Numbered from the stretch's first letter, positions 1 through 7,843 are shown. The stretch: DNA of 64,000 nucleotides from Desertimonas sp963772825 (GCA_963772825.1 CAVYYX010000012.1:124001-188000); one strand, 5' to 3'. Program-made: numbers and translations. The notes: generated by a model not told the origin, from the sequence alone.

Positions 1-579
1 GGACACGAAGTACACGCCCGCCGTGCCGATCCAGCTGATTCCGATGGCGATCCCGGCGATCGCCGGTCCGAGTACACGCGTCGTGCTGAGGCTCATCTGC
101 CCGAGCACGATGGCGTTGGGGAGCAGTGCTCGCCCGACGAGCTGGCCGGTCATCGCCATGCGGGCCGGTCCGAGGAAGGCAAACGCCAGCGCTTGAAGGG
201 CTGAGGCCACGAGGAGCATCCAGTACTCGACGAAGTCGAACGCGACGCCGAACCCGATCCAGGCAGCCGTGACGGCCAGACCCATGAGGCACACGGCGAT
301 CACCAGCCGTTTGGAGAGACGGTCGGCAAGCACGCCGCCGAACGGCGTGGCGACAAGCATCGGCACCCCGAAGGCCATGTACACCCCGCCGAGACCGGTG
401 TTCGTGCCGGTCAGCTCGTTGGCCAGCCAGCCGCGGGCGATGACTTGCGATTGCACGGCGAGGAAGGCGATCAGCCCGGCGACGAACAGTCGCCGGTACT
501 GCGGCACGACCAACGAGGCGAACGTCGTCGCCCTCGGATCGGTGAGTTGAGGCGGCGGGTCTCCGTCGGCTCCGCTCAC
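1..579 (-). CDS. MFS transporter, N-terminal part (runs off window)
   Basis: The first 193 codons are present; the gene continues past the left edge. The start is taken as GTG 579, 8 bases after the stop of the diiron-protein gene, so the two are probably co-transcribed and perhaps coupled. The N-terminus is hydrophilic, followed by a first membrane helix near residues 30-48 (RRLFVAGLIAFLAVQSQ). The major-facilitator loop between helices 2 and 3 is visible as GGVLADRLSKR (residues 81-91). Further hydrophobic segments follow up to the edge. The style is that of the enterobactin/macrolide exporter-like MFS group common in actinobacteria. The substrate cannot be told. As last gene of a MarR-headed operon it may export a compound sensed by that regulator (inference). 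Confidence 0.82.
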   Translation of the reverse strand, partial: MSGADGDPPPQLTDPRATTFASLVVPQYRRLFVAGLIAFLAVQSQVIARGWLANELTGTNTGLGGVYMAFGVPMLVATPFGGVLADRLSKRLVIAVCLMGLAVTAAWIGFGVAFDFVEYWMLLVASALQALAFAFLGPARMAMTGQLVGRALLPNAIVLGQMSLSTTRVLGPAIAGIAIGISWIGTAGVYFVS

Positions 580-587
580 CGATGTCG

Positions 588-1433
588 TCAGGCGGCGGAC
601 TGGCGGGCGAGGCGGACGCACGCTTGCAGGGAGTCGCGCACGAACGGCTGCAGCTCCGTTCCATCGGAGAGCAGCTCCTCGGCGATCGCCTGCACGGACG
701 TGGCGATGCCTGGGTCGTCGGGGTCGGTCTCCAGCTGCATCAACGCTCTGCCCAAGGGAGCCTTGTCGCGCTTCTCGCCGGCACCTACCGGAGCGTAGGT
801 GTGCACGATGAGGGCACGCACGGCGGCCAGCTGCCACGTCGCGAGGGTCGGTCGTAGTTGCCTGGCGTACGTGCGGTAGTAGGACAGGTGGGCGGCTTCG
901 TCGTTGCGCATCGGCACCATCAGGGCTCGGGCCATCTCGTCTTCGCCGAGTTGCTCGAGGATCGCTGCCATCCGCCGGTAAGCCTCGAGAGCCAGACGCT
1001 CGTTGATCGCCCCGATCGTGTGGTAGGTCATCTCGATCATCGTCTTCACTCGGGGGAGCAGGCGGGCGAGGAACCCGGCGGCCCGATTGTGCAACGGGAT
1101 GGCGTCTTCGGGGCGTGGCACGTAGGGCTGCAGGCCGAGATGCACGGCGAGATGCGCCTGGGCCTCGCCGTGGCCCTGCTCGTCGGGGACCCACACGTGC
1201 AGGAAGCGGCCGACGTAGTCGTTGCTCGTGTGCGGCAGCAGCGTCTCGATGCTCAGGCCGCCGACCTCCGCCTCGACCCGCTGGGCGTAGAGCAAGGCGT
1301 CGCCGATCTGCTCGCGCAGCACCTCGGGCCGGCGGATGCGCTCGATCGCCGCGTCGACGGCGTCGAGATCGAGCGCTGGCTTCGTCTCGACGTGCCGGAG
1401 GCGAGCCTCCAGGGCGTCATTGCGGGAGAGCAC
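588..1433 (-). CDS. Ferritin-like diiron protein (acyl-ACP desaturase-like)
   Basis: 281 residues from GTG 1433, which directly follows the TGA of the MarR gene (1436-1434), so translation is likely coupled. The protein is all-helical in character and shows carboxylate/histidine pairs typical of a four-helix diiron fold: DEQGHGEA in the middle, EMTYHTIGAINERLALEA, and NDEAAHLSYY in the C-terminal half. This resembles the soluble acyl-ACP desaturase (FA_desaturase_2) superfamily. I see no transmembrane segment. The exact reaction is unknown: fatty-acid desaturation is possible, as is another O2-dependent reaction. The MarR gene upstream and MFS gene downstream suggest a stress or xenobiotic-responsive unit. 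The fold call is moderately supported and the substrate is not. Confidence 0.6.
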   Translation of the reverse strand: MLSRNDALEARLRHVETKPALDLDAVDAAIERIRRPEVLREQIGDALLYAQRVEAEVGGLSIETLLPHTSNDYVGRFLHVWVPDEQGHGEAQAHLAVHLGLQPYVPRPEDAIPLHNRAAGFLARLLPRVKTMIEMTYHTIGAINERLALEAYRRMAAILEQLGEDEMARALMVPMRNDEAAHLSYYRTYARQLRPTLATWQLAAVRALIVHTYAPVGAGEKRDKAPLGRALMQLETDPDDPGIATSVQAIAEELLSDGTELQPFVRDSLQACVRLARQSAA

Positions 1434-1922
1434 TCACCCCGAGTGTAGGGAGCGCGACGGGCCGGCCGCGGTTTCGCGCGACGAGCGCAGCGCCCCGTCG
1501 AGGGGTCGGCGCAGGTCACCGGCGAGGCCATGGGCCCGCCAACGCCGCATCCACTCCCGCTCGATGCTGTCGATCGCCTTCACCGCCGTGCGGACGAGTT
1601 GCTGTCCCGTCGGCGTGAGACGGACGAGACGGGCTCGACGGTCGTCGGGGTCGGCCACCCGTTCGACGTACCCTCGATGAACCAACTCGGCGACGACCTC
1701 TCCGACCGACTGATGAGTCAGGCCGGCCCGTGCAGCGAGCACCGTGAGCCGGGTGCCGTCGGGGTCGAGGTTCTCGAAGATCGGATGGAAGCTCGGCGGG
1801 CAGTTCTGGAAACCGGCGGCGTCGAGCCGGGTGGTGATCTCGTCGACCATCTGTTGCGAGGTTCGGCGCAGTAGCGAGATCAACGTCACCACCCGATCGC
1901 CGTGACGTGGTTCACGCCCCAT
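1434..1922 (-). CDS. MarR-family transcriptional regulator
   Basis: 162 residues from ATG 1922. The winged helix-turn-helix is clear: recognition region TRLTVLAARAGLTHQSVGEV (about 58-77) and the MarR wing DPDDRRARLVRL (91-102) followed by TPTGQQL. It probably represses the divergent DUF1772 gene and its own operon with the diiron protein and MFS transporter. The 218-bp divergent region holds two matching palindromes with centres 21 bp apart (see 1949-1986), a good candidate for its operator. The C-terminus after about residue 130 (RAHGLAGDLRRP) is less conserved-looking. The ligand is unknown. Confidence 0.88.
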   Translation of the reverse strand: MGREPRHGDRVVTLISLLRRTSQQMVDEITTRLDAAGFQNCPPSFHPIFENLDPDGTRLTVLAARAGLTHQSVGEVVAELVHRGYVERVADPDDRRARLVRLTPTGQQLVRTAVKAIDSIEREWMRRWRAHGLAGDLRRPLDGALRSSRETAAGPSRSLHSG

Positions 1923-1937
1923 CCCACCTCCATGTCC

Positions 1938-1967
1938 TTGACAACTCTGCAGGCTACCTGCCTAACT
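1938..1967 (+). promoter_or_regulatory. Candidate promoter toward DUF1772 gene
   Basis: A perfect -35 hexamer TTGACA lies at 1938-1943. A weak -10-like CTAACT at 1962-1967 follows after an 18-bp spacer. The two GCAGG-NNN-CCTGC operator palindromes lie in the spacer and just downstream, the usual arrangement for steric repression. The -10 match is poor, so confidence is low. Confidence 0.35.
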
Positions 1968-1986
1968 GTGCAGGGAACCTGCACAG
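1949..1986. promoter_or_regulatory. Twin palindromic operator, likely for the MarR regulator
   Basis: Two copies of GCAGG-N3-CCTGC occur at 1949-1961 and 1970-1982. The second sits in a longer perfect palindrome with 9-bp arms CTGTGCAGG and CCTGCACAG around GAA (1966-1986). The centres (1955 and 1976) are 21 bp apart, two helical turns, so two dimers would bind the same DNA face. The site overlaps the candidate TTGACA promoter. The sequence is directly visible; the assignment to the adjacent MarR protein is inference. Confidence 0.6.
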
Positions 1987-2003
1987 TACTCGATCCAGAG
2001 AGA

Positions 2004-2144
2004 ATGGAAGCCGCCATGCCCGAACCAGCCCACCTCCGCCGAGCAGTCGCCAGGGCCCTCGCGACGGGTCGGGCATCCGTGTCAGCGAGAGTGACCGATT
2101 TGGGCACATTCGGTGACCCGAACGACTCGGACCCGTCCCGATGA
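2004..2144 (+). CDS. Possible small protein coupled to DUF1772 gene
   Basis: A 46-residue frame starts at ATG 2004 behind a purine-rich AGAGAGA. It ends in an ATGA overlap with the start of the DUF1772 gene at 2141. It is hydrophilic (MEAAMPEPAHLRRAVARALA at the start) and I recognise no family. The overlap and its place right after the candidate promoter suggest a leader peptide or coupling ORF. It could also be chance: the frame has no other support. Confidence 0.3.
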   Translation: MEAAMPEPAHLRRAVARALATGRASVSARVTDLGTFGDPNDSDPSR

Positions 2145-2620
2145 ACCCGGTGCTGCTCAACCTGGTACGTGTCGGCGCCGTCGGATGCGGGCTGATGGCA
2201 GGGGTGTTCTTCGCCTTCTCGGTCGCCGTGATGCCGGCCCTCAAGCGCCTGCCACCGCCCGATGGCATGGCGGCGATGCAGGCGATCAACCGGGCGATCC
2301 TCAACCCGGTGTTCCTCGTCGTGTTCGTCGGCACGGCCCTCACCACCGCCGCCATCGCCGTCTCGACGCTGTGGACTTGGGACGACGGGGGAGCGGCGCT
2401 GCGCCTCTCTGGTGGGCTGAGCTACCTCGTCGGAGCGTTCGCCCTCACCGCCGCCTACCACGTGCCGCGCAACGACGCCCTCGATCAGCTCGACGCCGCC
2501 GCCCCGTCCTCGGCGGAAAAGTGGGCCGGCTACCTCGCCGAGTGGGTGCCCTGGAACCACGTCCGCGCCGCCGCCTCGACCGCTTCGCTCGTGCTGTTCG
2601 TGATCGCTTGCCGAAGCTGA
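2141..2620 (+). CDS. DUF1772 (anthrone oxygenase-type) membrane protein
   Basis: 159 residues with four hydrophobic segments (about 8-30, 53-75, 88-106, 138-157), typical DUF1772 length. Family landmarks are the N-terminal glycine-rich helix with FFAFSVAVMPAL, MAAMQAINRAILNP at residues 46-59, and a late WNHVRAAAS, matching the conserved N-H-x-R of the group that includes fungal anthrone oxygenases. The function in bacteria is not established. It is divergent from the MarR/diiron/MFS operon and likely MarR-controlled. 158 bases without a gene follow, containing a 7-bp hairpin (2670-2694) and the ECF promoter motif of the next operon. Confidence 0.82.
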   Translation: MNPVLLNLVRVGAVGCGLMAGVFFAFSVAVMPALKRLPPPDGMAAMQAINRAILNPVFLVVFVGTALTTAAIAVSTLWTWDDGGAALRLSGGLSYLVGAFALTAAYHVPRNDALDQLDAAAPSSAEKWAGYLAEWVPWNHVRAAASTASLVLFVIACRS

Positions 2621-2714
2621 CGGATGTTCACACGTCCTTCGGTGCGAACGAGGAGGCGCCAGCCGAGGACGGCCACCAGCGGCCTGCGTGGCCGGGGAAC
2701 GCAATGAACGGATC

Positions 2715-2741
2715 GGGAACTCGGCGAGCGGGTGCGGCGAC
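2715..2741 (+). promoter_or_regulatory. Candidate ECF sigma promoter for ycnI-copCD operon
   Basis: GGGAACT at 2715-2721, 16-bp spacer, CGAC at 2738-2741. The same GGGAAC(Y)-N16-CGAC layout occurs upstream of the anti-sigma gene (5579-5553, minus strand). Transcription would start near 2748, leaving a short leader with AAGGAG (2768-2773) before ATG 2779. The shared motif suggests the ECF factor at 5588 controls both promoters. Confidence 0.45.
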
Positions 2742-2778
2742 CAGGTGTTGACTGGACCTGGATCTACAAGGAGCGCCC

Positions 2779-3330
2779 ATGAAGCTGTCTCACCCCGCCC
2801 GACTCGTAGCCGCCGGCGGCGTCGGAATCAGTGTTGCCCTCGCCGTCGGCGGCGCCGCTGCTGCGCACGTCTCGATCGGCGACGATTCCGTCGTCGCGGG
2901 AAGCTCGGCGATCGTCACGTTGGCCTTCTCCCACGGGTGCGAGGGCTCGCCGACGACGGAGTTGCGGATCCAGATGCCGGAGTCGATCCCCACGGTCGCC
3001 CCCACGATCAACGCCAACTGGGACGTCGAGAAGGTGATGGAGGCGCTCGAAACGCCGATCGAGGGCTCCCACGGTGAGCAGATCACCGAGCGGGTCAGCG
3101 AGATCGTGTACACGGCGCGAACCCCCGTCGCCGACGGTTTTCGCGACACCTTCGAGTTGAGCGTCGACATCCCCGAGGACGCCGCAGGGCAGACGCTCTA
3201 CTTCCCGACGATCCAGACGTGCGAGACGGGCGAGACGGCGTGGATCGAGATTCCCGCCGAGGGGCAGGATCCCGAAGAGCTCGAGGCTCCGGCTCCCGGC
3301 GTCGAGGTCGTTGCCGCCAGCGAGGGGTGA
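2779..3330 (+). CDS. YcnI-family (DUF1775) copper-binding secreted protein
   Basis: 183 residues with a strong ribosome site AAGGAG five bases before ATG 2779. A signal peptide (residues 1-29, KLSHPARLVAAGGVGISVAL then AAAA-HVSI) would leave a mature protein beginning with histidine, the YcnI hallmark for Cu binding. A cupredoxin-like beta domain follows with NANWDVEKV and FPTIQTCETGETAWIE. No C-terminal membrane anchor is seen; the protein ends in an acidic Pro/Glu tail. It overlaps the CopC-CopD gene by GTGA, a pairing seen in many actinobacteria. Likely role: periplasmic/extracytoplasmic copper handling or delivery. Confidence 0.88.
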   Translation: MKLSHPARLVAAGGVGISVALAVGGAAAAHVSIGDDSVVAGSSAIVTLAFSHGCEGSPTTELRIQMPESIPTVAPTINANWDVEKVMEALETPIEGSHGEQITERVSEIVYTARTPVADGFRDTFELSVDIPEDAAGQTLYFPTIQTCETGETAWIEIPAEGQDPEELEAPAPGVEVVAASEG

Positions 3331-4982
3331 CGATTCCCAGATCGGCGGCGGGGAGGGCGGCCCTCGGGGTCGTCGTCGCCGTCGTGGCACTGCTCGGGTT
3401 CTGGGTCCCCGTCTCCGCTCATGCCGAGCTGCTCTCCGTCAGTCCGGCCGACGGAGAGGTGCTCGACGTCGCCCCTCCGGAAGTCGTGCTCACGTTCAGC
3501 GAGCCGGTGTCGCTGACGGGCGGGTCGGTGCGCGTCCTCGACGATTCGGCCGCGGACATCTCGACGGGAACGACGCTGGCCGACGAGACGATCACCACCA
3601 CGCTTCCCGGCGACCTGCCCGACGGCACATACACCGTCGTGTTCGAGATCATCTCCGTCGACTCACACCGCATCGGTGGGGCGTCGGTGTTCCACGTCGG
3701 TGCGCCGTCGTCGGCGGGGGTCACCGGCGATGCCCTCGACGCGGGTGGGGACGATGCCGGTTGGGGGTTGCGTGCGGGGGCCACCGCGCTGTCGGCGATC
3801 GCCTACACCGGAGCGCTGGTCGCCGCGGGCACACTGTTCTTCGCGACCTTCGTCGACCGGCGGGCCGCTCTCGGGGCGATCACAGGTCGCGCCGCAGTCC
3901 TCGGTGCCGTCGCCCTCGTCGCCGCGGTGCCGTTCCGCATCGCCCGCCTCGGCGGGGGGCTCGACGCGCTCCGCGACGACGACGTGCTGACGTCGGCACT
4001 GCGCGGCCCGGTCGGAGTCTCCACGGCCGTCACCGCCGGCGCGTTGCTCGTTGTCGCGGCGCTCGTCGACCGCCGCGCAGCGCGGTGGGTGTCGCTGCTG
4101 TTCGCGGTCGTCGCCCTGGCAGGATTCTCGATCGAAGGGCACACCCGGGCGACCGACCGCCGCTGGGTGATGGTCGGATCCGACGTCGTCCACCTCGTGG
4201 CCGGTTCGATCTGGCTGGGCGGGATCGTCGCCCTCGTCGTCGCGTTCCGTGCGTCGATCGATGCCCCGTCGCTCGCCGCCACGGTGCGCCGGTTCAGCGA
4301 CGCGGCACTCGTCGCAGTCGGCGTGATCGCCGTCACCGGCGTGGCGATGGCCTGGATCATCCTGCCGACGGCCGGGGAGCTGACCAGTACCGGCTACGGG
4401 TTGGCGCTGATCGTCAAGGTCTCCCTCGTCGTCGTCGTCATTGCCCTTGGAGCGTTCAATCGGTATCGCCTGGTGCCGGCCGTTGACGGGCGCGAGGCGC
4501 CGGCGGGCGGGACGCCGGCGACCGCTGCGCGGTCGTGGCTCGGCAGGGTCGTCGTCGTCGAGCTCGTGCTGCTCGTTGCCGCAGTCGGTGTGACGGCGGT
4601 GATGGTCACCCGCTCGCCGTTGAGCTCGGCGGTCGCCGCGTCGGCAGTGGCGCCGGAGAGCCAGACGTTGACGGTCCAGCTCGCCGACGCCGGGACGGCC
4701 GACGTGACGATCACCCCAGGCCGGCTCGGCTTCAACGTCGTCGATGTCGTACTCCGCGACACGCAGGGCCGGATCGTCAATCCGTACGAAGCACCCGAAC
4801 TCGAGTTCTCCCTCCCGGCGCTCGACGTCGGTCCGCTACGGCCCGAAGTGCTCCCGCTCGGGATCGGCCGCTACCAGGCGACGACCGACCTCGGCTTCGC
4901 CGGAAGCTGGGACCTGTCGATCCGTGTCCGCCTCGACGAGTTCGAGTCGGTGGCCGGAACGACCACCGTCGCCATCGACTGA
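3327..4982 (+). CDS. CopC-CopD fusion (YcnJ-like) copper import protein
   Basis: 551 residues from GTG 3327, whose GTGA overlaps the YcnI stop; upstream in-frame starts lie inside ycnI. Order: signal peptide (about 8-30), CopC domain beginning AHAELLSVSPADGEVL so that mature His-1 can bind copper, with the second CopC motif VDSHRIGGASVF. Then come eight or so membrane helices of a CopD domain (about 150-440), and a C-terminal extracytoplasmic beta domain (about 450-551) like the YtkA/YcnJ tail. Predicted function is copper uptake across the cytoplasmic membrane together with YcnI. The last 147 bases overlap the antisense anti-sigma gene. Confidence 0.9.
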   Translation: MTIPRSAAGRAALGVVVAVVALLGFWVPVSAHAELLSVSPADGEVLDVAPPEVVLTFSEPVSLTGGSVRVLDDSAADISTGTTLADETITTTLPGDLPDGTYTVVFEIISVDSHRIGGASVFHVGAPSSAGVTGDALDAGGDDAGWGLRAGATALSAIAYTGALVAAGTLFFATFVDRRAALGAITGRAAVLGAVALVAAVPFRIARLGGGLDALRDDDVLTSALRGPVGVSTAVTAGALLVVAALVDRRAARWVSLLFAVVALAGFSIEGHTRATDRRWVMVGSDVVHLVAGSIWLGGIVALVVAFRASIDAPSLAATVRRFSDAALVAVGVIAVTGVAMAWIILPTAGELTSTGYGLALIVKVSLVVVVIALGAFNRYRLVPAVDGREAPAGGTPATAARSWLGRVVVVELVLLVAAVGVTAVMVTRSPLSSAVAASAVAPESQTLTVQLADAGTADVTITPGRLGFNVVDVVLRDTQGRIVNPYEAPELEFSLPALDVGPLRPEVLPLGIGRYQATTDLGFAGSWDLSIRVRLDEFESVAGTTTVAID

Positions 4983-5543
4983 TCGCCGCGTCGGCACGGC
5001 GATCAGCCACAGCAGCACGACGCTCACGAGCTCGGGCAGGTGCGCCGCCTCGTCGACGAGCGGGATGCGACCCTGCGACAAGTCGACGACGGACGTGATC
5101 ACGAGGGCACCGGACAGCACCGCGGCCACGGGCAGCATCGTCCGGGCCCGCGCTGGGCGGGCGACGACGAGCAGCAGGCCCACTCCATAGGCGACCGCGA
5201 AGGCGCCGAGGTGCCGCGCCGAATGAGTCGACGACGCCCGCTCGTCACCCAACAGCGCGGGGATCGACACCACGATGATCTCGGCGGCGACGACAGCTAG
5301 CAACACGCGAACGGCGCTCCACGTCGCGGCCCGGTCGGCCAGCGCGGCGGCGCGGGCCACACGGCGAGGCAGGTCTGGTGACGGCGTCGCATCCAGTCGG
5401 GGGACGATCGGCGTCGCCTCGGCGGCGAACGCCCGGCAACCCGGGCAACGGGCGAGGTGGCCATCGAGCAGCCGCTCGTCGACGCCGAGCGCTTCGCCGT
5501 CGGCCCGCGCCGAGATGGCCTCGCGCCAGCGCTCGCACGTCAT
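4836..5543 (-). CDS. Zinc-finger (zf-HC2) anti-sigma factor
   Basis: 235 residues from ATG 5543. The N-terminus has the ZAS motif with CERW at residues 3-6 and HLARCPGC (H, C, C zinc ligands) about 28-35. Four or more hydrophobic segments occupy residues 70-200, so this is a polytopic membrane anti-sigma. It is divergent from the ECF sigma gene at 5588 with only 44 bp between starts, which is unusual as the pair is normally co-directional. A candidate ECF promoter precedes it almost without leader. The 3' end runs 147 bases antisense into copCD, and this tail (GDGGRSGHRLELVEAD onward) looks unconserved. Confidence 0.8.
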   Translation of the reverse strand: MTCERWREAISARADGEALGVDERLLDGHLARCPGCRAFAAEATPIVPRLDATPSPDLPRRVARAAALADRAATWSAVRVLLAVVAAEIIVVSIPALLGDERASSTHSARHLGAFAVAYGVGLLLVVARPARARTMLPVAAVLSGALVITSVVDLSQGRIPLVDEAAHLPELVSVVLLWLIAVPTRRSVDGDGGRSGHRLELVEADTDRQVPASGEAEVGRRLVAADPEREHFGP

Positions 5544-5552
5544 GTAGGCAAA

Positions 5553-5579
5553 GTCGCTGGCGGAAGCCCAGCGGTTCCC
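5553..5579 (-). promoter_or_regulatory. Candidate ECF promoter of the anti-sigma gene
   Basis: On the minus strand GGGAACC (5579-5573), 16-bp spacer, CGAC (5556-5553). Predicted transcription start is a few bases before ATG 5543, so the mRNA would be nearly leaderless. It matches the copper-operon motif at 2715-2741 in sequence and spacing. An ECF factor activating its own anti-sigma is the usual feedback circuit. Confidence 0.5.
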
Positions 5580-5587
5580 GGCATCCT

Positions 5588-6133
5588 GTGGCCGTGCTCG
5601 CCGATGATCCGTTGTGGCCGTACGCGGCGGCCGCCGCCGAAGGCGACAATGTCGCCGTCGCCGAGCTCGTGCGTCGCACCCAGCAAGCCGTGTGGCAGAC
5701 ATGCGCCGTCCTCGGCTCCACCGGCGAGGTCGAGGATCTCGTGCAGGAGACCTACCTGCGCGCCCTCAGATCGTTGCCCCGCTTCCGCGGCGATGCGCCC
5801 GTTCGCCTATGGCTGTTGTCGATCGCCCGGCGCACGTGCGCCGACCATGTCCGCCGCCGCCAACGCCAGCGCCGGCTGTTCGACCGGCTGACGATGGAGG
5901 CCGTGACCCACCCTGACGGCATCCAAGCCGGCGACGTCTCGGCGACGGTCGACCTGCTCCAGCGCCTCGACCCCGATCGTTGCGAAGCGTTCGCCCTGAC
6001 GCAGCTCGCCGGGCTCAGCTACGAGGAGGCGGCCACCGTCGTCGGGTGCCCGATCGGCACGATCCGCTCGCGTGTCGCCCGCGCCCGCGACGACCTGCGA
6101 GCGGCGCTCGACGCCGGTGAGCTCGCCGGCTGA
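5588..6133 (+). CDS. ECF-family RNA polymerase sigma factor
   Basis: About 181 residues from GTG 5588 (GTG 5594 is an alternative). Region 2: GEVEDLVQETYLRALRSLPR, then the -10-binding helix RLWLLSIARRTCADHVRRR. Region 4: LDPDRCEAFALTQLAGLSYEEAA followed by VGCPIGTIRSRVARAR, the -35-binding helix-turn-helix. It is convergent with the secreted paralogue gene 9 bases downstream. Its partner is almost certainly the divergent zf-HC2 anti-sigma. The shared GGGAAC-N16-CGAC motif suggests the copper operon is in its regulon, but the signal is unknown. Confidence 0.9.
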   Translation: MAVLADDPLWPYAAAAAEGDNVAVAELVRRTQQAVWQTCAVLGSTGEVEDLVQETYLRALRSLPRFRGDAPVRLWLLSIARRTCADHVRRRQRQRRLFDRLTMEAVTHPDGIQAGDVSATVDLLQRLDPDRCEAFALTQLAGLSYEEAATVVGCPIGTIRSRVARARDDLRAALDAGELAG

Positions 6134-6142
6134 CCGACCCTG

Positions 6143-7843
6143 TCAGAGCTGGCCGAATGAGGACAGCAGGATGCTCAAGTTGGTGTCGTCTGCCGTCGGC
6201 AACTGCACCTCCATCGTCAGCGTCGACGAGTTGTCGAGCGGGCTGACGACGAGGGTCACGAACCTGGCCTGTGTTCCACCGCAGTTCGTCCGGGTGTGCA
6301 GCAGCCCGTGGTACTCACCGTCGTCGTACGCCTGCGCGCCGCCGTCCACGCACCCGCTCAAGCCGGTCGCGCGGTTGGCGAGCCACGTCGCCGGGTCGGT
6401 GTACGGGGACTCGTTGAAGATCATCCCCGGTGCGTCCCACTGGGCGAGCATCGTTTCGACGTGCAGGGCAGCAACCACTCGCGGCCGCGGGCTGCCGTCA
6501 TCGTTCAGCGACGGAAACAGTCGGGTGTCGCGCCAAGCCGCCGGAACGTCGATCCGCAGGTTGCGGGTCTGCTCGACGACCAGAATCGACTGGACCCCGG
6601 AAGGCCGCTGCGACAACGACGCCGGCACGGTCCCGGTCGCCGCGATCGGCGCCTCCGGCACCGTCGTCGTCGGGTAGGTGGCGTCGTTCACGACCGCCAG
6701 CGAGTCGGCGATCAGCGCGGCTGACCCGCCACCGGCCTCGTCCTGAAGCCTGGCGTGGACGACGAAATCGCCGTCTGGCGGTGTGGCGACGACGAACATC
6801 ACGTCCGTGGTGCCCTCGGCGCACCCAGCCCACGACTCGCTCAGGCCGTGCAACTCGCCGTTGTCGAACGGAGCTGGCCCGGCGGTCACGCAGTCGTCGG
6901 GCTTGGCGGTGTTGGCCAGCGTGGTGGCGACATCGGTCCCCGGAGGGAGCGCCGACACGCGAGCTCCAGGAGCGTCGAAGCCGTTGTTGAAGTCGCTGAG
7001 CCCGGGGGCGGCGAGGAGCGTCGGGCGATATGACCCGTCGTCGTTGAGACTCCCGATCGTGTCGAACTCCGACCACGACATCGGCATATCGGCCACCAGC
7101 AGCCCACTGTTGTTCACCAGGTTGCGGGTCTCGGGGGTCAACGACGACGCCGGAGCCTCCGGTGCCGCCGTCGTGGTCGTCGACGTGGACGTGGACGTGG
7201 ACGTGGTGGTGGTGATGGCTGGCGTCGGCCACGACGCCGTGGGCGTGAAGTTGAACGACTGCAGTACGGCATCGAGCAGCGCCTCGTCGTGGGCATCGAG
7301 CTGGATGACGACAGCAACCGTGGCGACGTCGCTCGCCGGGCTGGCCACGACGACGTGGAACTCGCCCTCGCCGGCCGGACCGCATTCGGTGTGCCGCCAC
7401 CATTGGCCGACGAACGCCCCGTCGTCGTACGGCACGACCTCGTCGCTCGCGCATCCAGCGGGCTCGAAGTGGTCCTGGTACAACGTCTCCACGTCCGTGA
7501 CGAATGGATAGGCGCTGTACAGCACGCCGGACTCCGCGAAGGTCGCGTCGCCGGCCTCGACGTCGGTGCCGGCCGCGATGCGCGGAACCACTGTGCCCTC
7601 GACGGCGCCCGGGACGGTGTTGACGACGTCCCACGTGTCAGGCACGGCAACCGTCAGCCGGTCGGTGTCGTCGACGAGCATCGTGTAGCCCGTCGGCAGG
7701 ACGAACTCGTCGGTGGCGACCGAGGTCTCCGAGCCGCTCGTGGGCTCGGTGGGATCTGTGCCGGGGGTCGTCGACCCCATCGTCAGGACGGCAACGGCGC
7801 TGAGGCCGAGTGCAGTGATCGTCGATGAAGGAGCTGGCGTCAT
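6143..7843 (-). CDS. Secreted protein with three C-x22-C domains
   Basis: 566 residues from ATG 7843, overlapping the stop of the upstream paralogue by ATGA. An N-terminal signal-like segment (ITALGLSAVAVLTMGST) precedes three repeats of a roughly 140-residue domain near residues 45-190, 225-375 and 410-566. Ser/Thr-rich linkers separate them, including a long TSTSTSTSTTTT stretch. Each repeat starts with a strand like LTVAVPDTWD or LRIDVPAAWRD, has a GVLYSAYPF-like middle, and a pair of cysteines exactly 22 residues apart (GCASDEVVPYDDG..., NCGG at the second Cys of repeat 3). I do not recognise a named family. The fold may be Mog1/PsbP-like as in actinobacterial lipoproteins (weak inference). 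Probably an extracellular or wall-associated binding protein. Confidence 0.75.
   Translation of the reverse strand: MTPAPSSTITALGLSAVAVLTMGSTTPGTDPTEPTSGSETSVATDEFVLPTGYTMLVDDTDRLTVAVPDTWDVVNTVPGAVEGTVVPRIAAGTDVEAGDATFAESGVLYSAYPFVTDVETLYQDHFEPAGCASDEVVPYDDGAFVGQWWRHTECGPAGEGEFHVVVASPASDVATVAVVIQLDAHDEALLDAVLQSFNFTPTASWPTPAITTTTSTSTSTSTTTTAAPEAPASSLTPETRNLVNNSGLLVADMPMSWSEFDTIGSLNDDGSYRPTLLAAPGLSDFNNGFDAPGARVSALPPGTDVATTLANTAKPDDCVTAGPAPFDNGELHGLSESWAGCAEGTTDVMFVVATPPDGDFVVHARLQDEAGGGSAALIADSLAVVNDATYPTTTVPEAPIAATGTVPASLSQRPSGVQSILVVEQTRNLRIDVPAAWRDTRLFPSLNDDGSPRPRVVAALHVETMLAQWDAPGMIFNESPYTDPATWLANRATGLSGCVDGGAQAYDDGEYHGLLHTRTNCGGTQARFVTLVVSPLDNSSTLTMEVQLPTADDTNLSILLSSFGQL

Noticed and set aside
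1973..1994. GGGAACC as a third ECF promoter
   Set aside because: The only CGA-like partner (1991-1994) gives an 11-bp spacer and the bases are already part of the MarR palindrome.
2670..2694. 7-bp hairpin after DUF1772 as a terminator
   Set aside because: No T-tract, and such stems are frequent by chance at this GC content; mentioned only in the DUF1772 entry.
7180..7215. GACGTG microsatellite-like tract
   Set aside because: It is the coding region of a Thr/Ser linker (TSTSTSTST) between C-x22-C domains; similar tracts near 8900 and 32040 have the same explanation.
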